From Clostridiales bacterium (GTDB lineage Bacteria; Bacillota; Clostridia; Oscillospirales; CAG-272), in assembly GCA_012800735.1 (NCBI GenBank), contig JAAZIU010000004.1, forward strand, positions 35,277-99,276: a DNA stretch of 64,000 nucleotides. Direction: 5' to 3'. The position numbers were made by a program, and so were the translations under genes. Of the stretch, positions 25,799-35,110 are shown in pieces. A model generated the notes under the pieces. The model saw only the letters and a program-made list of their open reading frames with translations. It searched no databases and had not been told where the DNA came from. Within the stretch, counting starts at the first letter, position 1; every line of letters begins with the position of its first letter.

Positions 25799-27265
25799 AT
25801 GTATCTAACGCGCCTCTATCCGTCGCCGAAAACAAAAAGTGAAACCTCAAGCGGAAGCTTTTCCTTCGGCAGCTCAGTTCGCGGCAGACTGGTTCTCCCA
25901 AAAGAACTGCCTTATGAAGTTATTGATTCCCTTAAGTACCTTTGGCATCGCTTTTCCTTTACGGCATCAAATATCGAATTTGATATTTGCAATCTTAGTT
26001 CGGAAAATGTCTATAAATTAGTAATCGGCAACGGTGCGGATATAAGTCTTAAAAAAGAAGAAGAATATGCAATTAAATCCGATAGCTCTGGTGTTACCTT
26101 GGCAGCTTGGGAAAAAAAGGGATTTATAAACGGCTTCAAAACGCTTATACAGCTTATCTGTCCGAATAATTTAGCCGAAGGAGAAGAAAGCCTATATATT
26201 GAAAGCGTAGAGATACACGACTCTCCTTCACTTAATTTCAGAGGCATTCACCTTTGCGTCTTTCCGGACAGCAAGCTTTCAACGATTGAGAAAGCAATTC
26301 GACTTGCCGGTCTTCTGAAGCTGACGCATGTAATTCTCGAATTCTGGGGGACATATCGCTTTGACTGCTTAAAATCGCTTTCCTGGGAAGGTTATTCATA
26401 CGGTTATAACGAAATAAAACCGCTTATGAATTTAGCCCGCAGTCTTGACATGGAAGTTATACCGATGCTGAATCACTTCGGTCACGCCACCGCTTCAAGG
26501 GTAAGCTGCGGCAGACACGTAGTGCTTAATTCAGATTTGCGGTATGCAAAGCTTTTCGAGCCGGACGGCTGGACATTCTGTATCTCAAATCCGGATACAA
26601 GAAAGCTGCTTTCTGCAATCAGGGAAGAGCTGTATGATCTTTGCGGAGAAGGGAATTATATACATCTTGGTTTCGATGAGGCTTATTCATTTGCGACTTG
26701 TCCCGAATGCCGCAAACATGAGCCGTCAAAGCTTTTGGCTGAATATCTTAATTACCTAAGCGATGACTGTCTTTCACACGGCAGACGCCCGATAATCTGG
26801 CATGATGAGCTTATCGACAGAAATGATTTTCCCGCGCCGAAAGAAGGCTATTTGGTTGCAAACGGACAAAATCGCGGAACTTCAAAAGCGCTTGACTTAC
26901 TCGACAAGAGAATTATTATTGCCGATTGGCAATACGGTTATCTGGATGAGACAAATCCAACATCAGAATATTTCCAAAAAGCCGGATTCGATGTTATTGC
27001 CTGTCCTTTTGACAATAACAGAAATATAGCTGCTCTTTCGGTATCCGCGAAAAAACTCAATCTCTTTGGAGTTTTACTAACGACATGGCACCACCTGCCT
27101 GATTATTTCCCCAAGCTGCCGGCAGCGGCGTCAATGCTGTGGGAGGATGAAAACTGCAGATTTAACCAAAATTGGACCGAAACTGCTTCACTTCTCCGTA
27201 TGGTATACGATGTAGCCGGCGATTATAAAACAGCCGGATGGAGTATGCAAGAGGTTGATGGTTGA
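25799..27265 (+). CDS. beta-N-acetylhexosaminidase-like glycosidase, GH20
   Basis: This 488-residue protein has a small N-terminal alpha/beta domain (about 1-140) and a GH20 TIM barrel. It shows FRGIHLCVFPD, MEVIPMLNHFGHATASR, and the catalytic Asp-Glu pair in IHLGFDEAY (about 300). Family enzymes remove terminal N-acetylglucosamine or N-acetylgalactosamine through substrate-assisted catalysis using that pair. A CPEC cysteine pair follows the active site. No signal peptide is visible, so it acts inside the cell. With the upstream esterase it may process imported acetylated amino-sugar glycans. AAAGGAAT precedes the ATG. A terminator follows 46 nt after the stop. Confidence 0.87.
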   Translation: MYLTRLYPSPKTKSETSSGSFSFGSSVRGRLVLPKELPYEVIDSLKYLWHRFSFTASNIEFDICNLSSENVYKLVIGNGADISLKKEEEYAIKSDSSGVTLAAWEKKGFINGFKTLIQLICPNNLAEGEESLYIESVEIHDSPSLNFRGIHLCVFPDSKLSTIEKAIRLAGLLKLTHVILEFWGTYRFDCLKSLSWEGYSYGYNEIKPLMNLARSLDMEVIPMLNHFGHATASRVSCGRHVVLNSDLRYAKLFEPDGWTFCISNPDTRKLLSAIREELYDLCGEGNYIHLGFDEAYSFATCPECRKHEPSKLLAEYLNYLSDDCLSHGRRPIIWHDELIDRNDFPAPKEGYLVANGQNRGTSKALDLLDKRIIIADWQYGYLDETNPTSEYFQKAGFDVIACPFDNNRNIAALSVSAKKLNLFGVLLTTWHHLPDYFPKLPAAASMLWEDENCRFNQNWTETASLLRMVYDVAGDYKTAGWSMQEVDG

Positions 27266-27310
27266 TAAAAACTAAATAATTATAATAAAACAACCTTTGA
27301 TTACATAATG

Positions 27311-27347
27311 AAGCCGAGAATTCTATAGACTCTCGGCTTTTAAGCTT
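27311..27347 (+). terminator. terminator after the GH20 gene
   Basis: AAGCCGAGA and TCTCGGCTT form a 9-bp stem with an 11-nt loop (27311-27339), followed by a T-rich tract on the plus strand. The stem is flanked by A/T, so it may also serve as a stop for the convergent regulator gene. Confidence 0.82.
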
Positions 27348-27412
27348 TTTATATTAGGTTAACTTGTAAAACTATCGTGTTTATTTCAAGTTGTAAACAA
27401 AAAACGATTAAT

Positions 27413-28468
27413 CTATTTAATCAACTTCGCATAGTCCCTGTGACTTTTCAGCGGCGCATAAGAAGGTGAGTTCAGCAGCTCGCGGAAACTTTCAAGCGTT
27501 GTATTTGTTCCGGTTTTGAACCAGTCTTCCGTATTATATTTAACAAGGTTGAAAAGCGGAGTAGTAAATACAAACTCATTGCCTTCGATTGCATCGTATG
27601 ATATCGCATGATTGCGGGCTTTAAGAATTGAAGTAATTGCTGCATCATGATTATCGGCATTTATATAATTTCTCGCTAAAGCCATATAAATGATATAAAG
27701 TTGATAATGAAATGTAAAGTAATTTCCGTCAGACACCAAAGTCTTTATAATATTTTCTGCTGCGAACAGCGCTTCATTCGTTAAATCGCTTAGTAAGAGA
27801 GCTTCCAGCAAATTATATGCCTTTATCATTATTCTTTCTTGTTGCTTTTTTGTTTTTTCTTTACCAGTCATACAATCCATTAGAAGTTTCTCTTTTTCAT
27901 CGGCGCTGACCTTAACATCAGGATACATTTCAGCGTATCGCTTTGCTTCGATATGATCTCCTTTTCCGTTCAAACATTGTACAATTCCTGTGATGGCATT
28001 TCCCTTTATTTCATCGCTATCACAATTTTCAATCACTTTCCGAAATAATTCAATCGCTTTCTCCCTTTCGGCATTGAATCCGGTGTCGTCAACAATAGAG
28101 AAGGCATTGCACCATATATCCCAAGCGTATTTATTTAGCCACATCATATCTGCGGGATAGGTTTTGACAGCTTCTCCGGAAATTACAAGACGTTCGTTGA
28201 TATCACCGGTTTTGAATGTATCATCATACCTTTTTTTCAGCTCTTCTCGTTTCAAATCTTCAACAGATTCTCTGAAATCGAACAGTTCATCAGTTGTAAC
28301 TCTAAACAACCTTGCAAGCGGAACAATCATAGACAGGTCGGGACTGGTGACTCCGGTCTCCCATTTTGAAACGGTTTGATAAGTTACAAAAAGATAATCT
28401 GCGAGCTTCTCCTGCGTCATATCGTTTTTGAGCCGAAGCTCTTTTATTTTTTCTCCGATGGATTTCAT
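27413..28468 (-). CDS. XRE-family transcriptional regulator with TPR-like C terminus
   Basis: This 351-residue protein has an N-terminal helix-turn-helix of the Xre/Cro type (about 5-60; MTQEKLADYLFVTYQTVSKWETGV, then LSMIVPLARLF). A C-terminal region of about 270 residues built of repeated helices resembles TPR or RRNPP-type peptide or metabolite sensors. DNA binding through the N terminus and ligand sensing through the helices is the usual layout. Its targets are not known; no neighbouring gene is divergent from it. AAAGGAG precedes the ATG. Its own promoter is at 28516-28544. Confidence 0.85.
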   Translation of the reverse strand: MKSIGEKIKELRLKNDMTQEKLADYLFVTYQTVSKWETGVTSPDLSMIVPLARLFRVTTDELFDFRESVEDLKREELKKRYDDTFKTGDINERLVISGEAVKTYPADMMWLNKYAWDIWCNAFSIVDDTGFNAEREKAIELFRKVIENCDSDEIKGNAITGIVQCLNGKGDHIEAKRYAEMYPDVKVSADEKEKLLMDCMTGKEKTKKQQERIMIKAYNLLEALLLSDLTNEALFAAENIIKTLVSDGNYFTFHYQLYIIYMALARNYINADNHDAAITSILKARNHAISYDAIEGNEFVFTTPLFNLVKYNTEDWFKTGTNTTLESFRELLNSPSYAPLKSHRDYAKLIK

Positions 28469-28515
28469 ATCGGTTCTCCTTTATTAAAAGTAAGCGGGGC
28501 CCAGCTTCCGAATAA

Positions 28516-28544
28516 ATTATAACAAATAAAAACAATTTACACAA
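28516..28544 (-). promoter_or_regulatory. promoter for the XRE regulator
   Basis: Minus-strand TTGTGT (28544-28539) and TATAAT (28521-28516) have a 17-bp spacer, about 48 nt before the start codon. Confidence 0.7.
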
Positions 28545-28642
28545 TAACGCAGTTTTTGAGAAGTATTCGCGTCCCGCGTGAGTTTGACGGAGAAAAAATA
28601 TCGTTTTTCTCAGGTTGCTGCAATATATTTGTATTTATTATT

Positions 28643-29572
28643 TTAATCGTTATAGAAGAATCCAGATAAAAACTCATGCGGAGTTCCGTCATATACCGCT
28701 TCGGCAAGAAATTCATTTCCGTGTTGATTTCCCCAGCTGTATGTAATTATAGTCTGTCCGTTCCATTCGCATAACTCCATGTCGCTGTTGTTAACGTCAT
28801 GAGCAAATTCTATTCGCTCTCGTTCTGCCAGTGTCAGAAAAGGATTGGCTATACGCTTGTCCTCCGCAGCATCATACATCAGGACGGGATTAACCGGGCT
28901 GTATTCCCATGTTTTCAAATCGGTTCCGCGAGCTATGCAGGTTGTGTAAAATCCTCCCGGCAGGGCTTCAAGATAGAGCACATAGTAGTTCGGATCATGC
29001 GGAAATGTATATATCGCAGGTCCTCCGGCATAACGATCCTTTTGGAACACACAATCCGAAGGCGTAAGCCGCCAGTTTATCATATCATCTGACTGCGCAA
29101 ATCGGAATGTAAAAGGCGACGTTCCGGCTTCTTCAACAGGCGAATCAATTTCCATAAGAAGGGTGTAAATACCGTTCATTTTACATATACCGGTGTTGAA
29201 AATACTCCAGCCGGGAAAGGTAGTCGGGAATTCTTCCCAAACGGTAAGATCAGACGAGCGGAATATTGTAAAAGTATCTCCGCCCCATGTGTCACGAATG
29301 CCTGAGGCATACATAAATTCACCGTCGGTGTAAGCGCATCCGAGGTGATGGTTTTTACCTAATTCCGTTACAACTGAATTGTCGGACAAATCAACAAAGT
29401 GAAAATATGACGAACCGGTATCGTTAGCCGGATTTGACTTTTTAGGTCGTACATACTCAAAGCGATAGAGTTTTTCTTTGTATGCGATCGGCGTTGCTTC
29501 AACAAAATCACAGGCGATTGTACCGAGTTTACGTATAATCGGCTTCTTAGGTGCGCGTTTTCTGAAATCCAT
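28643..29572 (-). CDS. five-bladed beta-propeller glycosidase-like protein
   Basis: This 309-residue protein is predicted to fold as a GH43/GH32-type beta-propeller. Blades carry strands such as KLYRFEYV, FTIFRSSDLTVWEEF, FAQSDDMINWRLT and IARGTDLKTWEYS, with 'S(D)D-(L/M)-xxW' turns at about 130, 180 and 220. I cannot assign the catalytic acids, and the family includes non-hydrolytic members. There is no signal peptide. It follows the 5'-nucleotidase-like gene with a 61-nt gap on the same strand and is likely cotranscribed. GAAGG precedes the ATG. It is a distant relative, at best, of the propeller protein at 14379-15410. Confidence 0.7.
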   Translation of the reverse strand: MDFRKRAPKKPIIRKLGTIACDFVEATPIAYKEKLYRFEYVRPKKSNPANDTGSSYFHFVDLSDNSVVTELGKNHHLGCAYTDGEFMYASGIRDTWGGDTFTIFRSSDLTVWEEFPTTFPGWSIFNTGICKMNGIYTLLMEIDSPVEEAGTSPFTFRFAQSDDMINWRLTPSDCVFQKDRYAGGPAIYTFPHDPNYYVLYLEALPGGFYTTCIARGTDLKTWEYSPVNPVLMYDAAEDKRIANPFLTLAERERIEFAHDVNNSDMELCEWNGQTIITYSWGNQHGNEFLAEAVYDGTPHEFLSGFFYND

Positions 29573-29633
29573 AGTTTACCTTCTTTCGTTGTTTATGATT
29601 TTGTTTCATTGATAAACAATCTAAAGTTTTCAA

Positions 29634-31094
29634 TCATTTAATCGTCATTCTGCCTTCGATTTTCTGATCCCGATTAGCCTCCAGAGGTAAATGCTCAATT
29701 AAAACATCTACAATTGAGGTTGTAAGTATTCTTGGTTTGCCGTTTACAGTTAATTCCTCAACAGGAAAGCCAAAGCAATCCTCAAAATTGTTGAAAAAAT
29801 ATTCTTGTATCGACACACTGAAAACAATATCATCTTGAATAGGCTTTCCCTTGAAATCGAAGCGGATGAAGGTTTTTGTCGCCCTGTCGAATGTGATTCT
29901 TAAATCTCCGGAATACTGGAAAAACTCGGTATGCGCGCCTTGAAGCATCTCGTCTCGCAAAGTGTAGGCTACCATTTTTTTGAATTGTGCTCCAGTTGCT
30001 TTCAGTCGGAAAATCTTGTCGTCATACGGAAAAAGCTCCTTCAATTCACCGTAAGTAAGTACAGCAGGGACGCTTTTCTTGCGAATTGATCCCGAACCCA
30101 GCAGGGTGATATCTACTTCAAGTGCATCTCTGATTACGTCTGCCATGAGATTACCAAGTTCCGTCTCCTGATAGCGATCAGGATGTGTAAGAGGTCGTGC
30201 AAAAGTACAAATTATTCGATTATATTTTCTGTCGGTTTCATTTTTGAATCTGCGAACGGCATCAACTATTTCTTCGTCGTGCGGACAGGCAGTTTCATCT
30301 ATCTGAATAAGCTGCCACTCATAACTTGCGATGGAATTAGAATCCATGTCGATAGTTAAGTCGAAACGTCCGATTTGATTTGTACCGACACCCGCCTGAG
30401 CAATCACAACTCCGTTTACAACTTCCGGCTGCTCTAAGATTGTGTGCGAGTGACCGCCTATAATCAAATCGACACCCCATGACGGATCTAAAAGTTGTGC
30501 TAATTTCTTATCTTCTTCGAACCCGATATGAGTAAGGAGAACTGTCAGATCGATATCGGTAGTGCGCCAGGCATTGCAGATTTGTCCCACTTCACGCGCC
30601 GCATCTTCCACATCAACAAAGCTGCTTAAAATATCTTTATGCATCCCCTGCAGTATCTCAGATGTAATTATACCGATAAACATCATTCGAATGCCGTCTT
30701 TTTCTAAAATTACATGAGGAATGAAGAGACGGGTGTATGGTTTTTTTATAAAAAGATTGGCACAGACGATGGGGAAGCGGGCACAGCGTTCAAGAAAAAG
30801 AAGGTGTGCCAAGCCATAGTCAACTTCATGATTACCGATTGAAGCTACATCAGGACGGAGCAAATTCATTATTTCAATCGTCGACAAACCCTTATATTCA
30901 CTGTCGATGATGGAACCTTGAAGCATATCGCCTGCAATACAGTAAATAGTATTTTTATATTCACTGCGAACCTTATGCACATAACCCGACAGCATTGAGA
31001 TACCGCCCAAAAGGGTCTCGTCCACTTCTTCGGCCAAAAAATCTCCGTGTAAATCATTGGAATGCAGCAAAACAATTTTTCTCAACTCAGGCAT
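29634..31094 (-). CDS. 5'-nucleotidase/2',3'-cyclic phosphodiesterase-type metallophosphatase
   Basis: This 486-residue protein has the two-domain layout of UshA/YfkN-type nucleotidases. A metallophosphatase domain (about 1-250) contains LLHSNDLHGDF (about 8-18), GDMLQGS, IGNHEVDYG (about 91) and IGGHSHT (about 210). A C-terminal 5'-nucleotidase domain follows, with LGNLMADVI (about 312) and LFPYDDKIF (about 350). Most relatives are secreted, but this one has no signal peptide or wall anchor, so it should act in the cytoplasm. It would release phosphate from nucleotides or related esters. AAGGAG lies 8 nt before the ATG. It is the first gene of a pair with the propeller protein. Confidence 0.86.
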   Translation of the reverse strand: MPELRKIVLLHSNDLHGDFLAEEVDETLLGGISMLSGYVHKVRSEYKNTIYCIAGDMLQGSIIDSEYKGLSTIEIMNLLRPDVASIGNHEVDYGLAHLLFLERCARFPIVCANLFIKKPYTRLFIPHVILEKDGIRMMFIGIITSEILQGMHKDILSSFVDVEDAAREVGQICNAWRTTDIDLTVLLTHIGFEEDKKLAQLLDPSWGVDLIIGGHSHTILEQPEVVNGVVIAQAGVGTNQIGRFDLTIDMDSNSIASYEWQLIQIDETACPHDEEIVDAVRRFKNETDRKYNRIICTFARPLTHPDRYQETELGNLMADVIRDALEVDITLLGSGSIRKKSVPAVLTYGELKELFPYDDKIFRLKATGAQFKKMVAYTLRDEMLQGAHTEFFQYSGDLRITFDRATKTFIRFDFKGKPIQDDIVFSVSIQEYFFNNFEDCFGFPVEELTVNGKPRILTTSIVDVLIEHLPLEANRDQKIEGRMTIK

Positions 31095-31274
31095 TTTTTG
31101 TTCTCCTTCTTGTGATTTATTTCTTTCTAAGACATAAAGGATACAATTAACTCGACATTATTTTAACTTGTATAAGTATTTTTGTAGTGTGATAATTTGT
31201 CATCATTTTTTTATTTGTCGTAGATTTTGTAAGGTAATACGGCGACAGATATATAAAAAATGAGACAAAAACAA

Positions 31275-31309
31275 AGAACGACAAACGATTGCGTTCGTTT
31301 TGTCGTTCT
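31275..31309 (-). terminator. terminator of the tRNA-Leu/fMet transcript
   Basis: AGAACGACAAACGA and TCGTTTTGTCGTTCT (plus-strand reading) form a 14-bp stem with one bulged base. On the minus strand it directly follows the initiator tRNA CCA end and is succeeded by a T-rich run. Confidence 0.88.
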
Positions 31310-31313
31310 GGTT

Positions 31314-31391
<78 letters not shown>

Positions 31392-31405
31392 GTATATAAT
31401 TCTAA

Positions 31406-31494
31406 TGGTGCCGGATACCGGACTCGAACCGGTACGGGAGGTTAGTCCCACAGGATTTTAAGTCCCGGGCGTCTACCAATTTCGCCAACCCGGC
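31406..31494 (-). tRNA. tRNA-Leu (TAA)
   Basis: This 89-nt class II tRNA on the minus strand has anticodon TAA, a long variable arm, acceptor stem GCCGGGT/ATCCGGC and an encoded CCA. It is the first tRNA of the pair and lies 14 nt before the initiator tRNA. Confidence 0.95.
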
Positions 31495-31543
31495 AAGGAA
31501 TTGAACACGCACTACCGCAGTCGGTTCCTGCTTAACGAATCAT

Positions 31544-31572
31544 ATTATAGCATAAGCTTGTTCGAATGTCAA
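31544..31572 (-). promoter_or_regulatory. promoter of the tRNA-Leu/fMet pair
   Basis: Perfect minus-strand TTGACA (31572-31567) and TATAAT (31549-31544) with a 17-bp spacer, about 50 nt before tRNA-Leu. Confidence 0.92.
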
Positions 31573-31795
31573 CCTTTTTTCATCATGTTAATATTATTTT
31601 TACAATAAAGAGATTATTTAAACAGTTGTCATAATAATAAATCTTAAGTTTTCTTATCAAAAATTTCAGATAATATTGCGCTTATAATCTTCCAAATATG
31701 TAATAAATAAAAGGGCGAATCCCATGTTTTCAAACAAATTATTTTAGAGTAATAACTCGTCCATATACTTTTACATTATAAGAAATGAAAAACTA
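31573..31795. other. AT-rich intergenic region
   Basis: This stretch separates the tRNA promoter from the rnf promoter. It is strongly A/T rich; I see no ORF, tRNA, repeat or stable hairpin in it. Confidence 0.5.
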
Positions 31796-31824
31796 TTGAT
31801 TTTTGCACAAAAAAGGAGTATAAT
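31796..31824 (+). promoter_or_regulatory. promoter of the rnf operon
   Basis: TTGATT (31796-31801) and TATAAT (31819-31824) are 17 bp apart. The predicted leader is about 105 nt to the rnfC start and shows no strong structure. Confidence 0.82.
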
Positions 31825-31936
31825 ATAAAAGCATGTGAATTTATAACTCTCGTTCAGATTACAATAATAATCATTTTCGATATTTTCACTTTTTGTGTGA
31901 AACAAAAAACAAAAATAATAACACGAGGTGACTCAG

Positions 31937-33322
31937 GTGGCATTAACATTTAGAGGCGGCCTTTTGATGAATGGACACAAAAACACCCGGGGTGTTCAGA
32001 TTGAATATATGCCGTCTCCGGATAAAGTCACAATACCGATGTCGCAGCATATCGGCACTCCGGCTACTCCGGTTGTAAAAGTAGGCGATATTGTCGAAAA
32101 AGGACAAAAAATCGGAGATATCCCTGCTGGTTTAGGATGTCCGATACATTCGTCTGTTTCCGGCAAAGTAACAGCTATTACTACTTTAATGCTGTCTAAC
32201 GGCAGGCGATGCAAGGCGATTGAAATTGAAAACGACCATTTGGATACCGTTTATTCCGGTCTTGAGCCTTTCAAAAAAAGGCTGGGTGATACATCGGCTG
32301 AAGAAATAGTCGAGATAATTCGCAACGCCGGAATTGCCGGAATGGGCGGCGCAACTTTTCCCACATACGCAAAGATTCAGTCAGCGATAGGAAAAGTTCA
32401 GCGTCTTATTATCAACTGCGCCGAATGTGAACCGTATATCACGGCTAACCACAGACTTTTGCTTGAGGATCCGGCTTCGGTTATTAATGGCGCAAAAATA
32501 CTGCTTAAGGCTCTCTCTCTTCGCAAATGCGATATCGCAATCGAGGACAATAAAATTGATGCGGTTAAAAAGCTCCGAAAAATGTTGTCTGAAAGCGAGC
32601 TTTTCGATGTTCATGTAATGAAAACCAAATATCCTCAGGGAGACGAGAGGCAGATCATTTACGCTCTTACCGGCGTTGAGCTTCCGGCAGGGAAGTTACC
32701 TGCTGATGTAGGTTGTATAATCTTCAACGCAGAAACCTGCGCAGCTATTTTCAAAGCGTTTCATACGGGAATGCCTTCTGTAGAACGCATAGTAACAGTA
32801 GACGGTGACTGCGTCAAAACGCCTAAAAACCTGAATGTTGCCATAGGAACTCCTTACAGCAAATTAATTGAATATTGCGGCGGTCTTAAAAAACCTGTCG
32901 GAAGACTGATATCCGGCGGACCTATGATGGGAACGGCAGAATGGGATATTGAAACACCGGTTACGAAGGGAACATCAGCTATTCTGGTTTTCTCAGAAAA
33001 AGCTACGAGACAGTATGATCAAAAGCCGGTATGTATCCACTGCGGAAGATGTATTCCGGTCTGTCCGATGCATCTGATACCGACAACACTTGCTGTGTAT
33101 TCAGAAATAGGACGTTATGATATTTGCGATGAATATGATGCCATGTGCTGCGTTGAATGCGGCGCCTGCTCATATGTTTGTCCGGGCGCTGTTCCGATTA
33201 CCGCGCTGATAAGGAAAGCAAAGGACAACCTAAGAGCACAAAATGCGGCAAAGGCAGCTTTAGCAGCATCAGCTGAAAAGAAAACTGCTTCGGAAACAGA
33301 GAAGGGCGGTGACAAAAAATGA
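31937..33322 (+). CDS. rnfC: Rnf complex subunit RnfC
   Basis: This 461-residue protein is the peripheral, NADH-interacting subunit of the Rnf complex, which couples ferredoxin oxidation and NAD reduction to Na+ or H+ transport. The family start TFRGGLLMNGHKNT is followed by an FMN/NADH-binding region with GGATFPTYAK (about 139-148). Two 4Fe-4S motifs lie near the C terminus: CIHCGRCIPVCP (about 360) and CVECGACSYVCP (about 400). I place the start at GTG 31937, with GAGGTG 6 nt upstream. A GTG three codons earlier would lie in the ribosome binding site. The tail is Ala/Lys-rich. The stop overlaps the rnfD ATG as ATGA. Confidence 0.95.
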   Translation: MALTFRGGLLMNGHKNTRGVQIEYMPSPDKVTIPMSQHIGTPATPVVKVGDIVEKGQKIGDIPAGLGCPIHSSVSGKVTAITTLMLSNGRRCKAIEIENDHLDTVYSGLEPFKKRLGDTSAEEIVEIIRNAGIAGMGGATFPTYAKIQSAIGKVQRLIINCAECEPYITANHRLLLEDPASVINGAKILLKALSLRKCDIAIEDNKIDAVKKLRKMLSESELFDVHVMKTKYPQGDERQIIYALTGVELPAGKLPADVGCIIFNAETCAAIFKAFHTGMPSVERIVTVDGDCVKTPKNLNVAIGTPYSKLIEYCGGLKKPVGRLISGGPMMGTAEWDIETPVTKGTSAILVFSEKATRQYDQKPVCIHCGRCIPVCPMHLIPTTLAVYSEIGRYDICDEYDAMCCVECGACSYVCPGAVPITALIRKAKDNLRAQNAAKAALAASAEKKTASETEKGGDKK

Positions 33323-34386
33323 ATGACGAAAAAAAGACGGCAACTCCGTCTAAGAAATCAACAGAGAAAACTGAAAAAGCATTATATACTGTCACAAGCT
33401 CGCCCCATATAAAAGCGCAGGACACCTCAAGGTCAATAATGATAGATGTTCTTATCGCTTTGGCGCCTGCGATGATATGGGCGGTATATGTTTTCGGATT
33501 CAGATCTCTTACAATAACTTTGATATCGGTTCTTTCCTGCGTCGGGTTTGAGTTTCTTTATCAAAAATTATTGCATAAACCAATTACAATACTTGATTTT
33601 TCCGCCTGTGTCACCGGCGTATTGATTGGTTTTAACCTGCCGTCAACTGCTCCGCTTTGGCTTCCGATTGCCGGTTCATTCTTTGCTATTGTAATAGTCA
33701 AACAACTGTTCGGCGGGATAGGTAAAAATATAGTGAACCCTACCCTTGCCGCTCGCGTCTTCCTTTTTTCCTGGACAACTCATATGACTACTTTTGCAAA
33801 GCCGTTCGAAAAGCTTTCCGCTTCTGCGTTTACCGTAAAACTGAGTGAAGATGTTATTGCAACAGCAACACCGATGGTATATCTGAATCAGGGCGCGCTG
33901 CCCCAACAGTCGTTGCTTGAGATGTTTCTTGGAATCAGACCGGGTGTAATCGGAGAGGTGTCAGTATTGCTTCTGCTTGCCGGTGGTGTTTATCTTTTAA
34001 TAAGAAAGGTCATCACCTGGCATATTCCGGTTGCATATATCCTTACAGTAGGGCTTGTTTCGATTTTCACCGCCCCTGCCGGAAATGCTATTGATTATTC
34101 ATTAGCTCAAATGATGGGCGGCGGCTTGATTTTAGGCGCTGTTTTTATGGCAACAGACTACACGACATCTCCAGTGAATAACACTGCAAGACTGATATTC
34201 GGAGTCGGCTGCGGTCTGCTGACTGTTTTTATACGAATATTTGGCGGTTACAGCGAAGGTGTATCTTTTTCGATATTAATTATGAACCTTCTCGTGTATT
34301 ACCTTGATAGATTTACGAAACCAATAGCTTTCGGGAAAAGAAAGAGTAATAAAGGAGCGGAGGTGAAAGAAAATGGCAAATCATAA
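33319..34386 (+). CDS. rnfD: Rnf complex subunit RnfD
   Basis: This 355-residue integral membrane subunit of the NqrB/RnfD family has about nine helices. It contains GIGKNIVNPTLAARVFL (about 135-151) and the segment IATATPMVY (about 180-188), whose threonine is the expected site of covalent FMN. MATDYTTSPVN (about 277) is another family landmark. It forms part of the ion pathway. The N terminus has a 35-residue hydrophilic Lys/Thr/Ser-rich extension (MNDEKKTATPSKK) before the conserved HIK start of the domain. The gene overlaps rnfC by 4 nt and rnfG by 14 nt. Confidence 0.95.
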   Translation: MNDEKKTATPSKKSTEKTEKALYTVTSSPHIKAQDTSRSIMIDVLIALAPAMIWAVYVFGFRSLTITLISVLSCVGFEFLYQKLLHKPITILDFSACVTGVLIGFNLPSTAPLWLPIAGSFFAIVIVKQLFGGIGKNIVNPTLAARVFLFSWTTHMTTFAKPFEKLSASAFTVKLSEDVIATATPMVYLNQGALPQQSLLEMFLGIRPGVIGEVSVLLLLAGGVYLLIRKVITWHIPVAYILTVGLVSIFTAPAGNAIDYSLAQMMGGGLILGAVFMATDYTTSPVNNTARLIFGVGCGLLTVFIRIFGGYSEGVSFSILIMNLLVYYLDRFTKPIAFGKRKSNKGAEVKENGKS

Positions 34387-35110
34387 CTCCGCAGAAAAAA
34401 AAGAAGAAATCAGAGATCTTCCAAAAATCGACAACGAAGGCGGAACTGCCGTTGATATCGAAGATACGGTAATCTCAGCTGATGAAAAAGTTGTTGAGCC
34501 GGACAATAAAGTCAACGAAACCGAAAATACTAAAAAACCGGATGATAAAAAAGAGACTTTACATTATTTTCTTAAAATATCAGTTCCTCTGCTTTTAATT
34601 TGCGCTTTAATTGCTCTTATGATGGCTTTGGTTAACGGATTTACAAAGGACAGGATTAAAAGCAATAACTTAAAAGCGACACAAGAGGCTATTTCCAGAA
34701 TTTACCCTAAGTTTGATTCATCCGATGAAATTGACATTGATGTCGAACTGCCGATTAAAGCCGTTTACCGCCTTGACGAAGGTGATGTATTGCTCGGATA
34801 CTGCGTGTCTGTTCAGCCGTCGGGATTTAACGGCGCAATTGAAATGATGGTGGGGGTAAATCCGGAAGGGGACATCACCGGTGTCGAGATTATTTCTCAT
34901 ACCGAAACGCCCGGTATCGGCGCAGCTGCCGATGATCCGGAATATCTTAAAAACTATATAGGGCTTTCAGGTAATATATCTTTCGGTGAAGGCATTGACG
35001 CGCTTACCGGAGCGACAATTTCAAGCAAGGCGATACTTTCCGGAGTTAACGCTGCAGTTGAAGCGATAAATAACATTAACGGGCAGACCGCCGAAGGAGG
35101 AGCTCAATGA
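34373..35110 (+). CDS. rnfG: Rnf complex subunit RnfG
   Basis: This 245-residue FMN-binding subunit has one transmembrane helix (about 68-88) and an FMN-binding domain. ALTGATISSKA (about 210-220) includes the Thr that carries covalent FMN in the family, and SHTETPGIG (about 178) precedes it. The first 65 residues are an unusual hydrophilic, acidic extension before the helix (for example VDIEDTVISADEK); RnfG proteins usually begin close to the helix. It begins inside the last codons of rnfD and overlaps rnfE by 4 nt, so the set is translated as a unit. Confidence 0.94.
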   Translation: MANHNSAEKKEEIRDLPKIDNEGGTAVDIEDTVISADEKVVEPDNKVNETENTKKPDDKKETLHYFLKISVPLLLICALIALMMALVNGFTKDRIKSNNLKATQEAISRIYPKFDSSDEIDIDVELPIKAVYRLDEGDVLLGYCVSVQPSGFNGAIEMMVGVNPEGDITGVEIISHTETPGIGAAADDPEYLKNYIGLSGNISFGEGIDALTGATISSKAILSGVNAAVEAINNINGQTAEGGAQ